Shown in pieces: positions 1 through 7,528 of a DNA stretch of 64,000 nt. Origin of the DNA: Gloeothece verrucosa PCC 7822 (GTDB taxonomy: Bacteria; Cyanobacteriota; Cyanobacteriia; Cyanobacteriales; Microcystaceae). Location of the stretch: contig NC_014501.1 of the NCBI RefSeq assembly GCF_000147335.1, forward strand, positions 434,001-498,000. Reading direction: 5' to 3'. The translations under genes and the position numbers were made by a program. Position 1 is the stretch's first letter. Each line of letters opens with the position of its first letter. Below the pieces are notes generated by a model. The model did not search any database. It was not told the DNA's origin and saw only the letters and a program-made list of their open reading frames with translations.

Positions 1-17
1 TCCGTGAACTGATGATA

Positions 18-48
18 GGGTGGGTAGTAGGCCCACCTTATTTGTTTT
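18..48 (+). terminator. Hairpin, likely terminator of an upstream gene outside the window
   Basis: GGTGGG at 19-24 pairs with CCCACC at 32-37 around a seven-base loop, followed by a T-rich run (TTATTTGTTTTT). It would end a plus-strand transcript entering from the left. The same GGTGGG/CCCACC hairpin type recurs at 33678-33698, so it may also be a dispersed palindrome. Confidence 0.45.
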
Positions 49-115
49 TAACACCAATGTCTAAAAAAGTCCCCACCTATCAATTATCTAAAAAATACCC
101 ACATTGAACGGTGGA

Positions 116-1198
116 TTATTTATTTTTCGGCTGATTTTTGGCTTGTTCTATAGCAATTTCGCGGATAGCATCATAAGAACTCCGATTAGATGAGCCTTCT
201 ATCGCTTTAACCGCTAAGTCTTGTACTTGTTTCAGTGCGGCTTCGAGTTGTTGACTTAAGTTGCGAATTCTTCCTTCTTGGGTTTGAATGGTTTGTTGTA
301 AAGAAGACAGTCTTAATTCATAATTTTTTCTTTCTCCTTCTATTTCTTTATTGCGTAAATCGGCTTTAATTTTTGCCTGATAATTACCAATTCCTTTGCC
401 TTCTTCTTTACCTTGTTTAATTTTGGCTTCGAGTTCTTTCTCAAAGTCTTCTACTTTAGCTTTAGCTTCTGCTTGTTCTTTTTCTCGTTTAGCAATGCTT
501 TCTTCTCGCTCTTTCCATTGTTTTTCTTGGGTTTGACGAGCTTCAGATAACTCTTGATATTGAGTTTTCTTTTGCTGTTCGTACTGTTCTAAATCCAAAC
601 TTCTTTCTAAGTTTAAATTGTACCAATATTCTTCTTCTTCTCGTTCTAGATTTTTTTGATAGTCATCATTGCGGGTTTTAATTTCTCGATTGTGATTTTC
701 TTGTTCTTTTCTCCAAGCTGTTCGTAAATCTTGAATTTCTTGTAATAAGGTTTCTCGCTGCTGATTTATTTCTTCTCCAAAGGTCTTAGAATTTTCCTCA
801 TAAGATTGAATTAAGGTATCTAGAGTATTTTCTTCAACGGTTTCTACTTGATGCAATTGTTGTAATTGTTCGAGTTCTTCCGCTAACTCTTCTCTTAAGT
901 CTTCAAGGGTGGAAGCTTCGGCAATCAGTTTTTCTGATAAATTGCTGACGGAACTTCCAAAACCCACTTGTAAGTTTTCTAGATTTTGCAGAATTTGAGA
1001 AATATTAGCTTGAAGAATTTGAGGCGCTTTTACGGCTGTATTGTTTGTGGTAGTATTGGGCATGGTTTGGCTCGCTTCAGTTGCTTTCAGTTTACTAAGT
1101 TTTTTCAGTTGGGCTTCGATTTCTACTTTTTCTTTTTCTAATTCTTCAAAAGCTTGTAAAATTTCGGTCTTGGTGCTTTTAGAATTGATTTTAGCCAT
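116..1198 (-). CDS. Coiled-coil protein, paralogue of the next gene
   Basis: A 360-residue protein of unknown function. Almost the whole chain is Glu/Lys/Gln-rich and strongly predicted as long coiled coil, with no signal peptide or membrane helix. It shares order and motifs with the neighbouring 331-residue protein: an N-terminal ILQAF segment, a middle LSE(K/R)L segment followed by a leucine-rich coil, a Trp-Lys-Glu patch, and a C-terminal Gln-rich helix ending in LA(V/M)(K/R)A. The two are therefore a tandem duplication. The start is ATG with AGGAG a few bases upstream. It is probably co-transcribed with 1239-2234 (40-base gap). A structural or filament-forming role is only a guess from the composition. 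Confidence 0.8.
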   Translation of the reverse strand: MAKINSKSTKTEILQAFEELEKEKVEIEAQLKKLSKLKATEASQTMPNTTTNNTAVKAPQILQANISQILQNLENLQVGFGSSVSNLSEKLIAEASTLEDLREELAEELEQLQQLHQVETVEENTLDTLIQSYEENSKTFGEEINQQRETLLQEIQDLRTAWRKEQENHNREIKTRNDDYQKNLEREEEEYWYNLNLERSLDLEQYEQQKKTQYQELSEARQTQEKQWKEREESIAKREKEQAEAKAKVEDFEKELEAKIKQGKEEGKGIGNYQAKIKADLRNKEIEGERKNYELRLSSLQQTIQTQEGRIRNLSQQLEAALKQVQDLAVKAIEGSSNRSSYDAIREIAIEQAKNQPKNK

Positions 1199-1238
1199 GA
1201 ATTAACTCCTAAATAAAATTCAAGTTTTTTTCAAAATA

Positions 1239-2234
1239 CTAGGCGGTTTTAGTTGCTGTGCCATTGGTTTGAAAGGCTCTCATGGCTAAGTTTTGCGCTT
1301 GAGTGGTAGCCGCTTGTAATTGAGCCGTGAGTTCCGCTATCTGTTCATTATTCCGAGTAATTGCCGCTTCTAGAGATTGAAGGCTTAACTCATATCCTTG
1401 CTTAGAAAGTTCCCAATCTTTCTCAAATAGGTCTGTTCTAACTTTTGCGTCTCTTTCTGCTTCTTTAATTGCTTCTCCTTTAGCTTTGTTGTATTCTTCT
1501 TTCAGTTTTTCTTCAAAACCGCTTATCTTCTTCAGATTCTCTTGGAATTCTTTTTCATGCTCGGTTAAGACTTTTTCTCGTTCTTTCCACCCTTTTTCTT
1601 TTTCTTTATTCACTTGTTGTAACTCTCGTTGTTGTTGTCGTTTTTTCTCCTCATATTCATCGGTTTCTATTTTGCGGTCGCGCTCAAGATGGTATTGATA
1701 ATCTGCCGCTTCTTCCTGCCGTTTATTCGCGGTTAATTCGGCAGTTTCAGTCACTTTTATTTCAAAGTCTTGTTGTTCTTTTTCCCAAGTTTTGCGAGTT
1801 TGGGCCATGTCTTTTTCTATGGTTTCTCGTTGCTCGGCGGTCTGTTCTTGCAAAATTCTTAACTGTTCTTGATGTTCCTGTCTTAAAATATGAAGGGCAT
1901 CAGCAACTAAGCGGACTTTCCGCAATTCTTCTAATTGTTCTTTTTGCACGCCGATGGCTTTTCGTAGTTCATCTAATTTAGATGATTCTGAGGTTAATCT
2001 TTCGGATAATTCATTAATAATTTTACTAAAATCTAATTGTAGAGAAGCCATGCTGTTAACGATATTATCCACCGTATATTGAGCCGCTTCTTCTAATAAT
2101 TGTTGATTCTTTTGCTTTTCAAATTCTTCCTCTTTGGTGGCTACTCGGGATTCCCCTTTTTTTAGCTCTGCCATCAGTTTAGAAAAAGCCTGTAAAATTT
2201 GCTCTTTACTCAGAGGTGATGTGAATTGACTCAT
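1239..2234 (-). CDS. Coiled-coil protein, paralogue of the preceding gene
   Basis: A 331-residue Glu/Lys/Gln-rich coiled-coil protein with no recognised catalytic domain. It opens with KEQILQAF, carries NELSERLTSESSKLDEL near residues 70-90, and ends with a Gln-rich helix and LAMRAFQTN, each matching the same position in the 360-residue neighbour. It is the first gene of a two-gene minus-strand unit and is divergent from the XRE/ImmA pair, with 245 bases between. The function is unknown; the divergent regulator could control it, but that is inference from position. Confidence 0.8.
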   Translation of the reverse strand: MSQFTSPLSKEQILQAFSKLMAELKKGESRVATKEEEFEKQKNQQLLEEAAQYTVDNIVNSMASLQLDFSKIINELSERLTSESSKLDELRKAIGVQKEQLEELRKVRLVADALHILRQEHQEQLRILQEQTAEQRETIEKDMAQTRKTWEKEQQDFEIKVTETAELTANKRQEEAADYQYHLERDRKIETDEYEEKKRQQQRELQQVNKEKEKGWKEREKVLTEHEKEFQENLKKISGFEEKLKEEYNKAKGEAIKEAERDAKVRTDLFEKDWELSKQGYELSLQSLEAAITRNNEQIAELTAQLQAATTQAQNLAMRAFQTNGTATKTA

Positions 2235-2399
2235 AATTTTAATACTCCAAAAATTAACAGTGCGTCAAAATTAGCCCCATCTTTTCATCAAGAAGGGTGC
2301 GACGAAGCCTGAAAATAGCTTTGTCTATATAGTTCCCCAATTCGGACTCGGAATTATCAACTCCTGTCCATTAGGAATCTTTCGGGTGAGATTGCAAAC

Positions 2400-2452
2400 T
2401 TGATTTTTTCTTCAACACTGCTATAATAAACTTATGTTGATTTTTTCGTCAA
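2400..2452 (+). promoter_or_regulatory. Promoter with two operator-like repeats upstream of the XRE gene
   Basis: TTGATT (2400-2405) and TATAAT (2422-2427), 16 bases apart, form a near-consensus sigma70-type promoter for the XRE gene. The 16-base sequence TTGATTTTTTCTTCAA at 2400-2415 recurs with one change at 2437-2452 (TTGATTTTTTCGTCAA). Each copy has TTGA/TCAA half-sites in inverted orientation. One copy covers the -35 box and the other lies just after the expected start of transcription. This is what autoregulation by the XRE protein would look like; the binding itself is inference. Confidence 0.55.
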
Positions 2453-2479
2453 GTAGTTACAAGGAAAAATTAAACGGAC

Positions 2480-2830
2480 GTGGAAGAGAATTTTGGTCAA
2501 ATCATTCGGAAAGCTAGGAAAGACAAGGGATTGAGCCAACGCGAGTTAGCGGAGTCACTCGGTCTTGACTTCACCTATTTGTCTAAATTAGAGAATAATC
2601 GGGCAGATTATGCGCCAAAAGAAGATATTATTCGGGCTTTAGCCGAAAATTTAGGGTTAGATGCTGAGGAATTAATCTTTTTAGCCGGGCGCATTCCCCA
2701 AGGCGATGAAGACTTTCTCAAGCAAAACTATAAAACGATGCCTACTTTATTTCGCCGCTTGAGGGAAAATCCGGAATTCGCCCAACGGGTATTCCAAGAA
2801 GCGATTAAAGCAGAAAAACAGCAAAAATAA
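2480..2830 (+). CDS. XRE-family transcriptional regulator
   Basis: A 116-residue protein. Residues 7-65 form a Cro/C1-type helix-turn-helix (IRKARKDKGLSQRELAESLG, then FTYLSKLEN); the remainder is a short helical tail. The GTG start is the only reasonable start in frame and is preceded by AAGGA. It sits 21 bases before an ImmA/IrrE-type peptidase, the classic pair in which the peptidase cleaves or inactivates its partner repressor, as with ImmR/ImmA and DdrO/IrrE. It probably binds the doubled TTGA-N8-TCAA repeat in its own promoter. Whether it also controls the divergent coiled-coil genes cannot be told from sequence. Confidence 0.88.
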   Translation: MEENFGQIIRKARKDKGLSQRELAESLGLDFTYLSKLENNRADYAPKEDIIRALAENLGLDAEELIFLAGRIPQGDEDFLKQNYKTMPTLFRRLRENPEFAQRVFQEAIKAEKQQK

Positions 2831-2851
2831 TGCATCTGTGGGGGGAGATTT

Positions 2852-3511
2852 ATGCCTAAGTCTTTAACATTACCGATTTTTAAACCCTATCGTTTTATTA
2901 GCAAAGCAGAAATAGAAGCCAAAGCTACCGCTATTCTCCAACAGATGCAGCAAGTGCCTAATTATCGCCCTAAATGGCCCCTAGATGCCAGCCGCGTTGC
3001 GGAATTTTTGGGCTTAGATGTCGTTTGGGATAGCATTGTCTCGGATGAAAAAGGACAAATTGCGGCGAGAATTTTGCCTTTAGAGCATCTGATTGAAATT
3101 AATGAGGATATCCCTACCCTGAGAAGCGGCTTTGGGGAGTCTACCATTGCTCATGAAATTGGTCATTGGGTGTTACATATTAATCCAGAGGCAGTCAAGC
3201 AAGCGTTACATCTAGAAAGATTAGGTCGCAAAATTCAGGTAGAACCTTTACTCTGTCGTAGTCAGAATAATTTAGAAGGCATCGAATGGCAAGCTCAGTA
3301 TTTTGCGAGTTGTTTATTGATGCCAGAGTATAAATTAAAAGAAGTTAGTCAAGGGCGAAATTTGAGCCGATGGCGGCATCTATATGAAATGGCGGCGGAG
3401 TTGGGGGTGACAATTTCTAATTTGATTTATCGTCTTAAAGATATGGGTTGGATTGATCTGTCTGAGCATTCTTACAACAATCAATTACCCACCATTAAGC
3501 GGCTTGTCTAA
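2852..3511 (+). CDS. ImmA/IrrE-family metallopeptidase
   Basis: A 219-residue protein of the ImmA/IrrE (DUF955) zinc peptidase family. The zinc-binding HEIGH motif lies in STIAHEIGHWVLH around residues 100-112, and a downstream EWQAQYFASCLLMP segment supplies the family's third-ligand Glu region. The C-terminal 40 residues look like a small winged helix. A strong GGGGGGAGA ribosome site precedes the ATG. It follows the XRE gene in the same operon and likely relieves its repression by proteolysis in response to a signal, by analogy with ImmA and IrrE. Confidence 0.88.
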   Translation: MPKSLTLPIFKPYRFISKAEIEAKATAILQQMQQVPNYRPKWPLDASRVAEFLGLDVVWDSIVSDEKGQIAARILPLEHLIEINEDIPTLRSGFGESTIAHEIGHWVLHINPEAVKQALHLERLGRKIQVEPLLCRSQNNLEGIEWQAQYFASCLLMPEYKLKEVSQGRNLSRWRHLYEMAAELGVTISNLIYRLKDMGWIDLSEHSYNNQLPTIKRLV

Positions 3512-3533
3512 AAAATTCTCACCTCTAATTGCT

Positions 3534-3561
3534 GTAGAGGCGTTACCTGCAACGTCTCTAC
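3534..3561. terminator. 11-bp-stem palindrome between convergent genes
   Basis: GTAGAGGCGTT (3534-3544) pairs with AACGTCTCTAC (3551-3561) around ACCTGC. It lies between the convergent ImmA gene and the small minus-strand gene. GTAGAGACGTT-type palindromes are common dispersed sequences in cyanobacterial intergenic DNA, so this may be a repeat that also acts as a bidirectional terminator. Confidence 0.5.
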
Positions 3562-3570
3562 CTACAAAAT

Positions 3571-3774
3571 TTAACCTTTTAATTCTAAAATGTATTCCCC
3601 ATGCTCGGGTATCCAACTTATCCATTGATGTTTACTGAGTTGGCAGATTAACAGCGCTTCATCATGGGCAAAAGGACTAGGTAATTCTTCTAGGGGTATC
3701 CACATCCCGGGTTGAGGTGTTCTTAAGAAGGGCACTGAAGAAACTGATGTTTTGTATATTTCTCTTGCTTGCAT
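3571..3774 (-). CDS. Small hypothetical protein, 67 aa
   Basis: Unrecognised. The ORF can be extended to 3813, but the ATG at 3774 has a good GAGGGTG ribosome site and gives a 67-residue product. It has no membrane helix; the middle is Pro/Leu-rich and the C-terminus carries two Trp residues and an EYILEL ending. It is transcribed towards the ImmA gene. I have moderate confidence that it is real because of the ribosome site and conserved-looking composition. Confidence 0.55.
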   Translation of the reverse strand: MQAREIYKTSVSSVPFLRTPQPGMWIPLEELPSPFAHDEALLICQLSKHQWISWIPEHGEYILELKG

Positions 3775-3994
3775 AGCTATCACCCTCTTTAATTTAAGAC
3801 TATATTGTATCAAAATATACTAAAAATTATATCAGTAACAAAAGTTACAAAATTTTTTAATAAAAAGTAATTTTTAATACAGAAATATTTACTAATCTTA
3901 ACTTCAATCCTAAATAAGCAAGCTCAACAAAAAAATAGAGGGTTCTGTTCAACCCCCTACCATAACAAATGCTTTTCCTGATATAATTCTTATC

Positions 3995-4117
3995 CTAAAA
4001 GGTTCCAGCCAAAATCAGTCCGGTGAGTACAGTAAAGAGGATGATACCACCAAAAATCCAGGCAATTATCGTATCGCCGGGCTTGGCTACTTTATCAGGT
4101 TTGGGTTGCTGTGTCAT
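3995..4117 (-). CDS. Single-helix membrane microprotein with DTII motif, 40 aa
   Basis: Read directly from the minus strand: ATG at 4115-4117, stop TAG at 3995-3997, 40 residues. A hydrophilic N-terminus (about 14 residues, Lys/Pro rich) leads to GDTIIAWIFGG and one membrane helix, ending GLILAGTF. An AAGGAGATA ribosome site sits 5 bases before the ATG. The microprotein at 4654-4764 has the same plan and the same DTII(A/G)(W/F)I(F/L)G core. It may belong to the tiny photosynthesis- or stress-related membrane proteins, but I do not recognise a named family. Confidence 0.75.
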   Translation of the reverse strand: MTQQPKPDKVAKPGDTIIAWIFGGIILFTVLTGLILAGTF

Positions 4118-4653
4118 TTTTATCTCCTTTTATTAAAAATCCTTCTGCGTCGATCCTATGGAGAGGATTGTCTGTGACAGGAAATCTTAAGATTTGCTTA
4201 AGATTTATGACTTTCCCGTTCCTGTGGCGCTTAAGAAAAGATTATCTAATATTTATAAGTAGGTGGGCATAATTAAACGTAAAACGGAGAGAGGGAACAC
4301 CGGATCTGGGAACAGGGAACAGGCAGGGCTATTTCATTCTTTTGAAACGCTCACAGGCTAAAGCCGCTAGCTCTGCGTACCAAGCCTGCCTACGCAGGCT
4401 AAAAGGCTCATAATTCGTCAGATAGCCCGCGCAGGCGGGCTTTGTTCGTGAGCAACTACCCTTCAGGGTTAGGGTGTTTGAGAGAATGAAATAGCCCTGG
4501 GGAACAGGGAACAGGCAACAAATAAGGAATTGGGCATTTTTAAGAGTTAATAAGAGTGTTCATTTATTTTTGCCCACCTACTTATTTAAACGTTAATATA
4601 AGGTGCGCTACTGTCTGGTTATAACGCACCCAAATTGATTATCTATAATTTTT
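4118..4653. other. Non-coding stretch between two microprotein genes
   Basis: I see no credible gene here. It holds the nested inverted-repeat element at 4256-4584 and, at both flanks of the inner element, copies of a GGGAACAGGGAACAGGC motif. The remaining sequence is AT-rich. Confidence 0.6.
4256..4584. repeat. Nested inverted-repeat element (MITE-like)
   Basis: Outer arms: TAAGTAGGTGGGCA (4256-4269) and its exact reverse complement (4571-4584). Inner arms: AGGGCTATTTCATTCT (4325-4340) and its exact complement (4483-4498), bounding 174 bases with internal palindromes such as GCCCGC/GCGGGC. Directly outside the inner arms are near-identical GGGAACAGGGAACAGGC copies, either a long target duplication or part of a repetitive family. 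No ORF lies inside. A half-copy of the outer arm (CCACCTACTTAA) is seen near 48015. Confidence 0.6.
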
Positions 4654-4764
4654 CTAGAAAATACCAACGAGAACAATAAAGGTAAATAAACACAATAAGG
4701 CCATCAGACCGAGGATAAAGCCAATTATGGTATCATCATGTTTTACTTCTGTAGGATGTTCCAT
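4654..4764 (-). CDS. Single-helix membrane microprotein with DTII motif, 36 aa
   Basis: ATG at 4762-4764, stop at 4654-4656, 36 residues. The N-terminus is MEHPTEVKHDDTIIGFILG, followed by a hydrophobic helix ending IVLVGIF. A GAGGGTGATAAAA ribosome site precedes the ATG. It parallels the 40-residue protein at 3995-4117: a charged head of about ten residues, a DTII motif at the membrane boundary, and one helix ending in Gly-x-Phe. The plus-strand ORF covering 4738-4929 is a composition artefact by comparison. Confidence 0.72.
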   Translation of the reverse strand: MEHPTEVKHDDTIIGFILGLMALLCLFTFIVLVGIF

Positions 4765-4987
4765 TTTTATCACCCTCTTTTAAAAAAATCTAATGCGTTG
4801 ATTCTAATCAAGTTATTCTCTAAACTTCTGGTTTATTATTATTATTTAATAATTAAAAAATATTTTTTAAACTTAATTAATGTGATTACTTACAGGAATA
4901 TTAAAATTACTAAATACAGCCAGGTTTAAGTATTTTTACTAAACAAATAGTAGTTAACAATACTCATCATTATTGCTGAAAAAAACG

Positions 4988-6055
4988 CTAGTTGTCAATT
5001 TTGGGAAAAGGTCTAGCCAGAGGTTCTCCAATAAAAATCCCTTGTCCGGGCATAGCGACACTCTTCCAATAAGCCTCTAAGAGAGTATCGCCTTTTAAAT
5101 AATGTTTCATCAAAACCCCTGGATTAGAAAATTTTTCAGGAAAATTGCAAGGTTCAACCACTGTACCATAACTGCCAGTTGCGCCGCTTTGTAGCCAACG
5201 AAGACTACTCATTTGAGAACTATTGGTTAATTGTCCACCATAAGAGGTTAAATGATCAGCAATTGCACCCGGCAAAAAAACATTACTATCGAGTTTATTA
5301 ACCTTGGGAACGCCAGTAAAATAAAACATCACATCAGACTTATTCTCTAGAGCATCGGCATAAATAATCTTAATCAGAAATCGCTGTCCCAATTCCTTGA
5401 GAATATTCAGATAGTCTAACCCCCGAACATTACGAGCTTTATCGTTGGTACTGACAAGATAAGCCGTTCCTTTAGGATTTTTTCCATCAGCCGCGATCCC
5501 TTTATCAATTAACTTTTTCGCCTCGCTAACTTTAGTAGCGGCAATAGCGACAGTAGGGCGAAATTTAAAAGTTTGATAGGGTTGAGAAGTATCACTATCA
5601 AAATAAGCACTGATGTGGGTAGGAAAACAGCCACTAGCACAATAACTGCTATCATACCCAAAAGCAAAAGCACTGGTAATAGACATACAACCAACACGAT
5701 AAGGACTCGCCCAGGTTAAAGCATAAGCTTGAATATGAGCGGGCGTTTGAGCATCCACTTGTGTTTTAAGTTCCTGGAACTCTAGAGGTGATAAAGCAAC
5801 ACGATTCGGCTTAAATTTAATATAGATAAGATTTTGCGGCGGAATTTTGCGTTTCTGTTGATAATATTGTCCAATTTCTACACTCGTTGGGTCAGATTGA
5901 TTGATAATAATCCCTAGCTGATCAGAAGTCAGTTTCTTGTGCTTGTTGAAGGGAAAAGCTTCCTTGATCCAACTACAGCCTGATAGACTGAGGAATACCC
6001 ATACAACGAGAAAAAAGCGGCGACTCAACAAACCAAAGCGAATCACGGTAGCCAA
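4988..6055 (-). CDS. TIGR03790-type lipoprotein
   Basis: A 355-residue protein with a signal peptide whose lipobox is LSGC (Cys near residue 28), so it is likely a membrane-anchored lipoprotein. The segment SVEIGQYYQQKRKIPPQNL is the hallmark N-terminal region of the TIGR03790 family of unknown function; the later VGCMSITSAFAFGYDSSYC and GATGSYGTVVEPC segments also fit. Several Cys residues could form disulphides outside the membrane. The gene is a monocistron. The biochemical role of the family is not known to me. Confidence 0.75.
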   Translation of the reverse strand: MATVIRFGLLSRRFFLVVWVFLSLSGCSWIKEAFPFNKHKKLTSDQLGIIINQSDPTSVEIGQYYQQKRKIPPQNLIYIKFKPNRVALSPLEFQELKTQVDAQTPAHIQAYALTWASPYRVGCMSITSAFAFGYDSSYCASGCFPTHISAYFDSDTSQPYQTFKFRPTVAIAATKVSEAKKLIDKGIAADGKNPKGTAYLVSTNDKARNVRGLDYLNILKELGQRFLIKIIYADALENKSDVMFYFTGVPKVNKLDSNVFLPGAIADHLTSYGGQLTNSSQMSSLRWLQSGATGSYGTVVEPCNFPEKFSNPGVLMKHYLKGDTLLEAYWKSVAMPGQGIFIGEPLARPFPKIDN

Positions 6056-6148
6056 TAAACTATACTTACCTTATTCATTTTAAGAACAAATCCACGAATA
6101 AGTCAGTCAAAGTGAGACAATAACTAAGGGCAAGAAACAGGAAGAGCA

Positions 6149-6370
6149 ATTCACCAACCCCGCCGGTCAAGGGACGGGGATTGAGAACCCCAAAGTTCTC
6201 GACGTTAAGCGGTGAATAGTCCAGTAAGCCTAGTTTCAGTCAAACACTTCCAAGTTCTTCCCTAGCTTGGATTATCTGTAAACTCTTTTGGGAGAGTGTT
6301 GTTAAAGACAAGACATCTGGAACTGGGTGGACGAAGGGACTTAAACTTAACTCTTTAAGGATTATCTCCA
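6149..6370 (+). ncRNA. Omega RNA (guide RNA scaffold) for IsrB
   Basis: The 222 bases before isrB form obvious paired elements. ATTCACC (6149-6155) pairs with GGTGAAT (6211-6217) and encloses two hairpins, CCCCG/CGGGG (6158-6162, 6175-6179) and GAGAAC/GTTCTC (6183-6188, 6195-6200). AACACT (6243-6248) can pair with AGTGTT (6295-6300) around CCAAG/CTTGG (6250-6254, 6266-6270). In IscB/IsrB systems the guide is the sequence at the 5' end of this RNA, just outside the left element end, so the guide here would lie just before 6149. The exact 5' end is inferred. Confidence 0.65.
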
Positions 6371-7468
6371 ATGGAAAGAGTACCTGTTATCTCAAAAGAA
6401 GGAAAACCGTTAATGCCCACCAAATCTAGCCGGGCAAGAAAATGGATAAAAGACGGTAAAGCTGTTGGTAAATTCAATGACTTAAACCAATTTTATGTTC
6501 AACTAGCTGTCGAGCCATCTGACAGTAAAATTCAACTTATATCTATAGGGATTGACCCAGGTAAGCTGTTTTCAGGTATAGGTGTTCAGTCTTCGTCATA
6601 TTCTTTATGGACTGGACATTTAGAATTACCTTTTAAAACAGTTAAAAAGCGTATGGAAGATCGCCGAATGATGCGTCGTGCAAGACGAGGAAGGCGGATT
6701 AATCGAAATCTACCTTTTGAATTAAGAGCGCACCGTGAAAAACGTTTTAACAACCGCAAACAAGGTAAACTACCTCCATCAATTCGCGCTAACCGACAAC
6801 TTGAATTGAGAGTCATCAAAGAACTGTGTAAAGTCTTTCCGATAACCGACATTTACTTTGAATATGTAAAAGTCGATGTCGACTTAACTTCGGGTAGGAA
6901 AAAAGCACGTTCAGGAAAAGGGTTTTCTCCTGTGATGGTTGGTCAAAAATGGATGTTAGAGCAACTAAGACAGTTGGCCAATGTTCATACCCGTTATGGA
7001 TGGCAGACCTCTAACTTAAGACAACATTTAGGATTAGAAAAGTCTAAAGACAAGGCAAAGCAATCTAAAGAAAGTCATGCCAATGATGGTTTAACCTTAG
7101 CTTGTTTTCAGTTTTTGGATTATAAATCTTTTCAGACTGTTAATAGTCAAGGTCATCACTGGGTAGGTTCAGTAGCAATAACAAGTTGTCCATTTGCTGT
7201 TATCAAAAGACCGCCATTTAGCCGTCGTCAACTTCATCTTATGCTCCCAAGCCAAGGAGGGTTAAGACGTAAATATGGTGGGACAACAACTGATTTTGAT
7301 TTAATAAAAGGCGATTTAGTTGATTCTCCCAAAGGAATTGGCTATGTCTCAGGTCAAACTAAAAAACAAATATCTGTCAGCGATGCTAACTGGAAACGGT
7401 TAGGACAGATAGCCTTTAGTAAAGTAACGTTAATTCGCCGTTCTACTGGCTTAATTGTTAGTTACTAA
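6371..7468 (+). CDS. isrB: IsrB, RuvC-only RNA-guided nickase
   Basis: A 365-residue protein with the IscB-family layout. It has a PLMP domain (PLMP at 13-16, then SSRARKWIKDGKA), RuvC-I with catalytic Asp62 in IGIDPG, and an arginine-rich bridge helix (RRMMRRARRGRR, about 98-109). RuvC-II has Glu164 in IYFEYV, and RuvC-III is SHANDG with His236 and Asp239. Only about 70 residues separate RuvC-II from RuvC-III and there is no CxxC pair or HNH motif, so this is IsrB rather than IscB. The C-terminal 120 residues correspond to the target-interacting part. IsrB proteins nick DNA under omega RNA guidance. All RuvC acidic residues are present, so it may be active. Confidence 0.85.
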   Translation: MERVPVISKEGKPLMPTKSSRARKWIKDGKAVGKFNDLNQFYVQLAVEPSDSKIQLISIGIDPGKLFSGIGVQSSSYSLWTGHLELPFKTVKKRMEDRRMMRRARRGRRINRNLPFELRAHREKRFNNRKQGKLPPSIRANRQLELRVIKELCKVFPITDIYFEYVKVDVDLTSGRKKARSGKGFSPVMVGQKWMLEQLRQLANVHTRYGWQTSNLRQHLGLEKSKDKAKQSKESHANDGLTLACFQFLDYKSFQTVNSQGHHWVGSVAITSCPFAVIKRPPFSRRQLHLMLPSQGGLRRKYGGTTTDFDLIKGDLVDSPKGIGYVSGQTKKQISVSDANWKRLGQIAFSKVTLIRRSTGLIVSY

Positions 7469-7480
7469 AGTTTTATAAAG

Positions 7481-7506
7481 CCCTCCTTCGCTTCGCTAAA
7501 GGAGGG
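7481..7506 (+). terminator. Right-end palindrome of the IsrB element
   Basis: CCCTCCTT and AAGGAGGG pair over an 8-bp stem with a ten-base loop, followed by GGGTTTC. It is 12 bases after the isrB stop and can serve both as the subterminal hairpin of an IS605-type right end and as a transcription terminator. Confidence 0.5.
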
Positions 7507-7528
7507 GGTTTCAAACCCAAAATTTTCG

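Larger units (their letters stand above)
6141..7512 (+). mobile_element. IsrB element (IS200/IS605-type, no tnpA)
   Basis: The element consists of a structured upstream RNA region, isrB, and a right-end palindrome (CCCTCCTT 7481-7488 with AAGGAGGG 7499-7506). No TnpA tyrosine transposase is present, so the copy is non-autonomous or domesticated. Ends are approximate: the left boundary is placed near the ATTCACC that opens the first stem (6149). It sits between a lipoprotein gene and a sugar kinase gene without disrupting either. Confidence 0.6.

Noticed and set aside
4738..4929. 63-codon plus-strand ORF
   Set aside because: It is antisense to the 36-residue microprotein at its start, very AT-rich, and has no ribosome site.
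6371..7468. Calling this protein IscB
   Set aside because: There is no HNH domain between RuvC-II and RuvC-III; length and layout fit IsrB.
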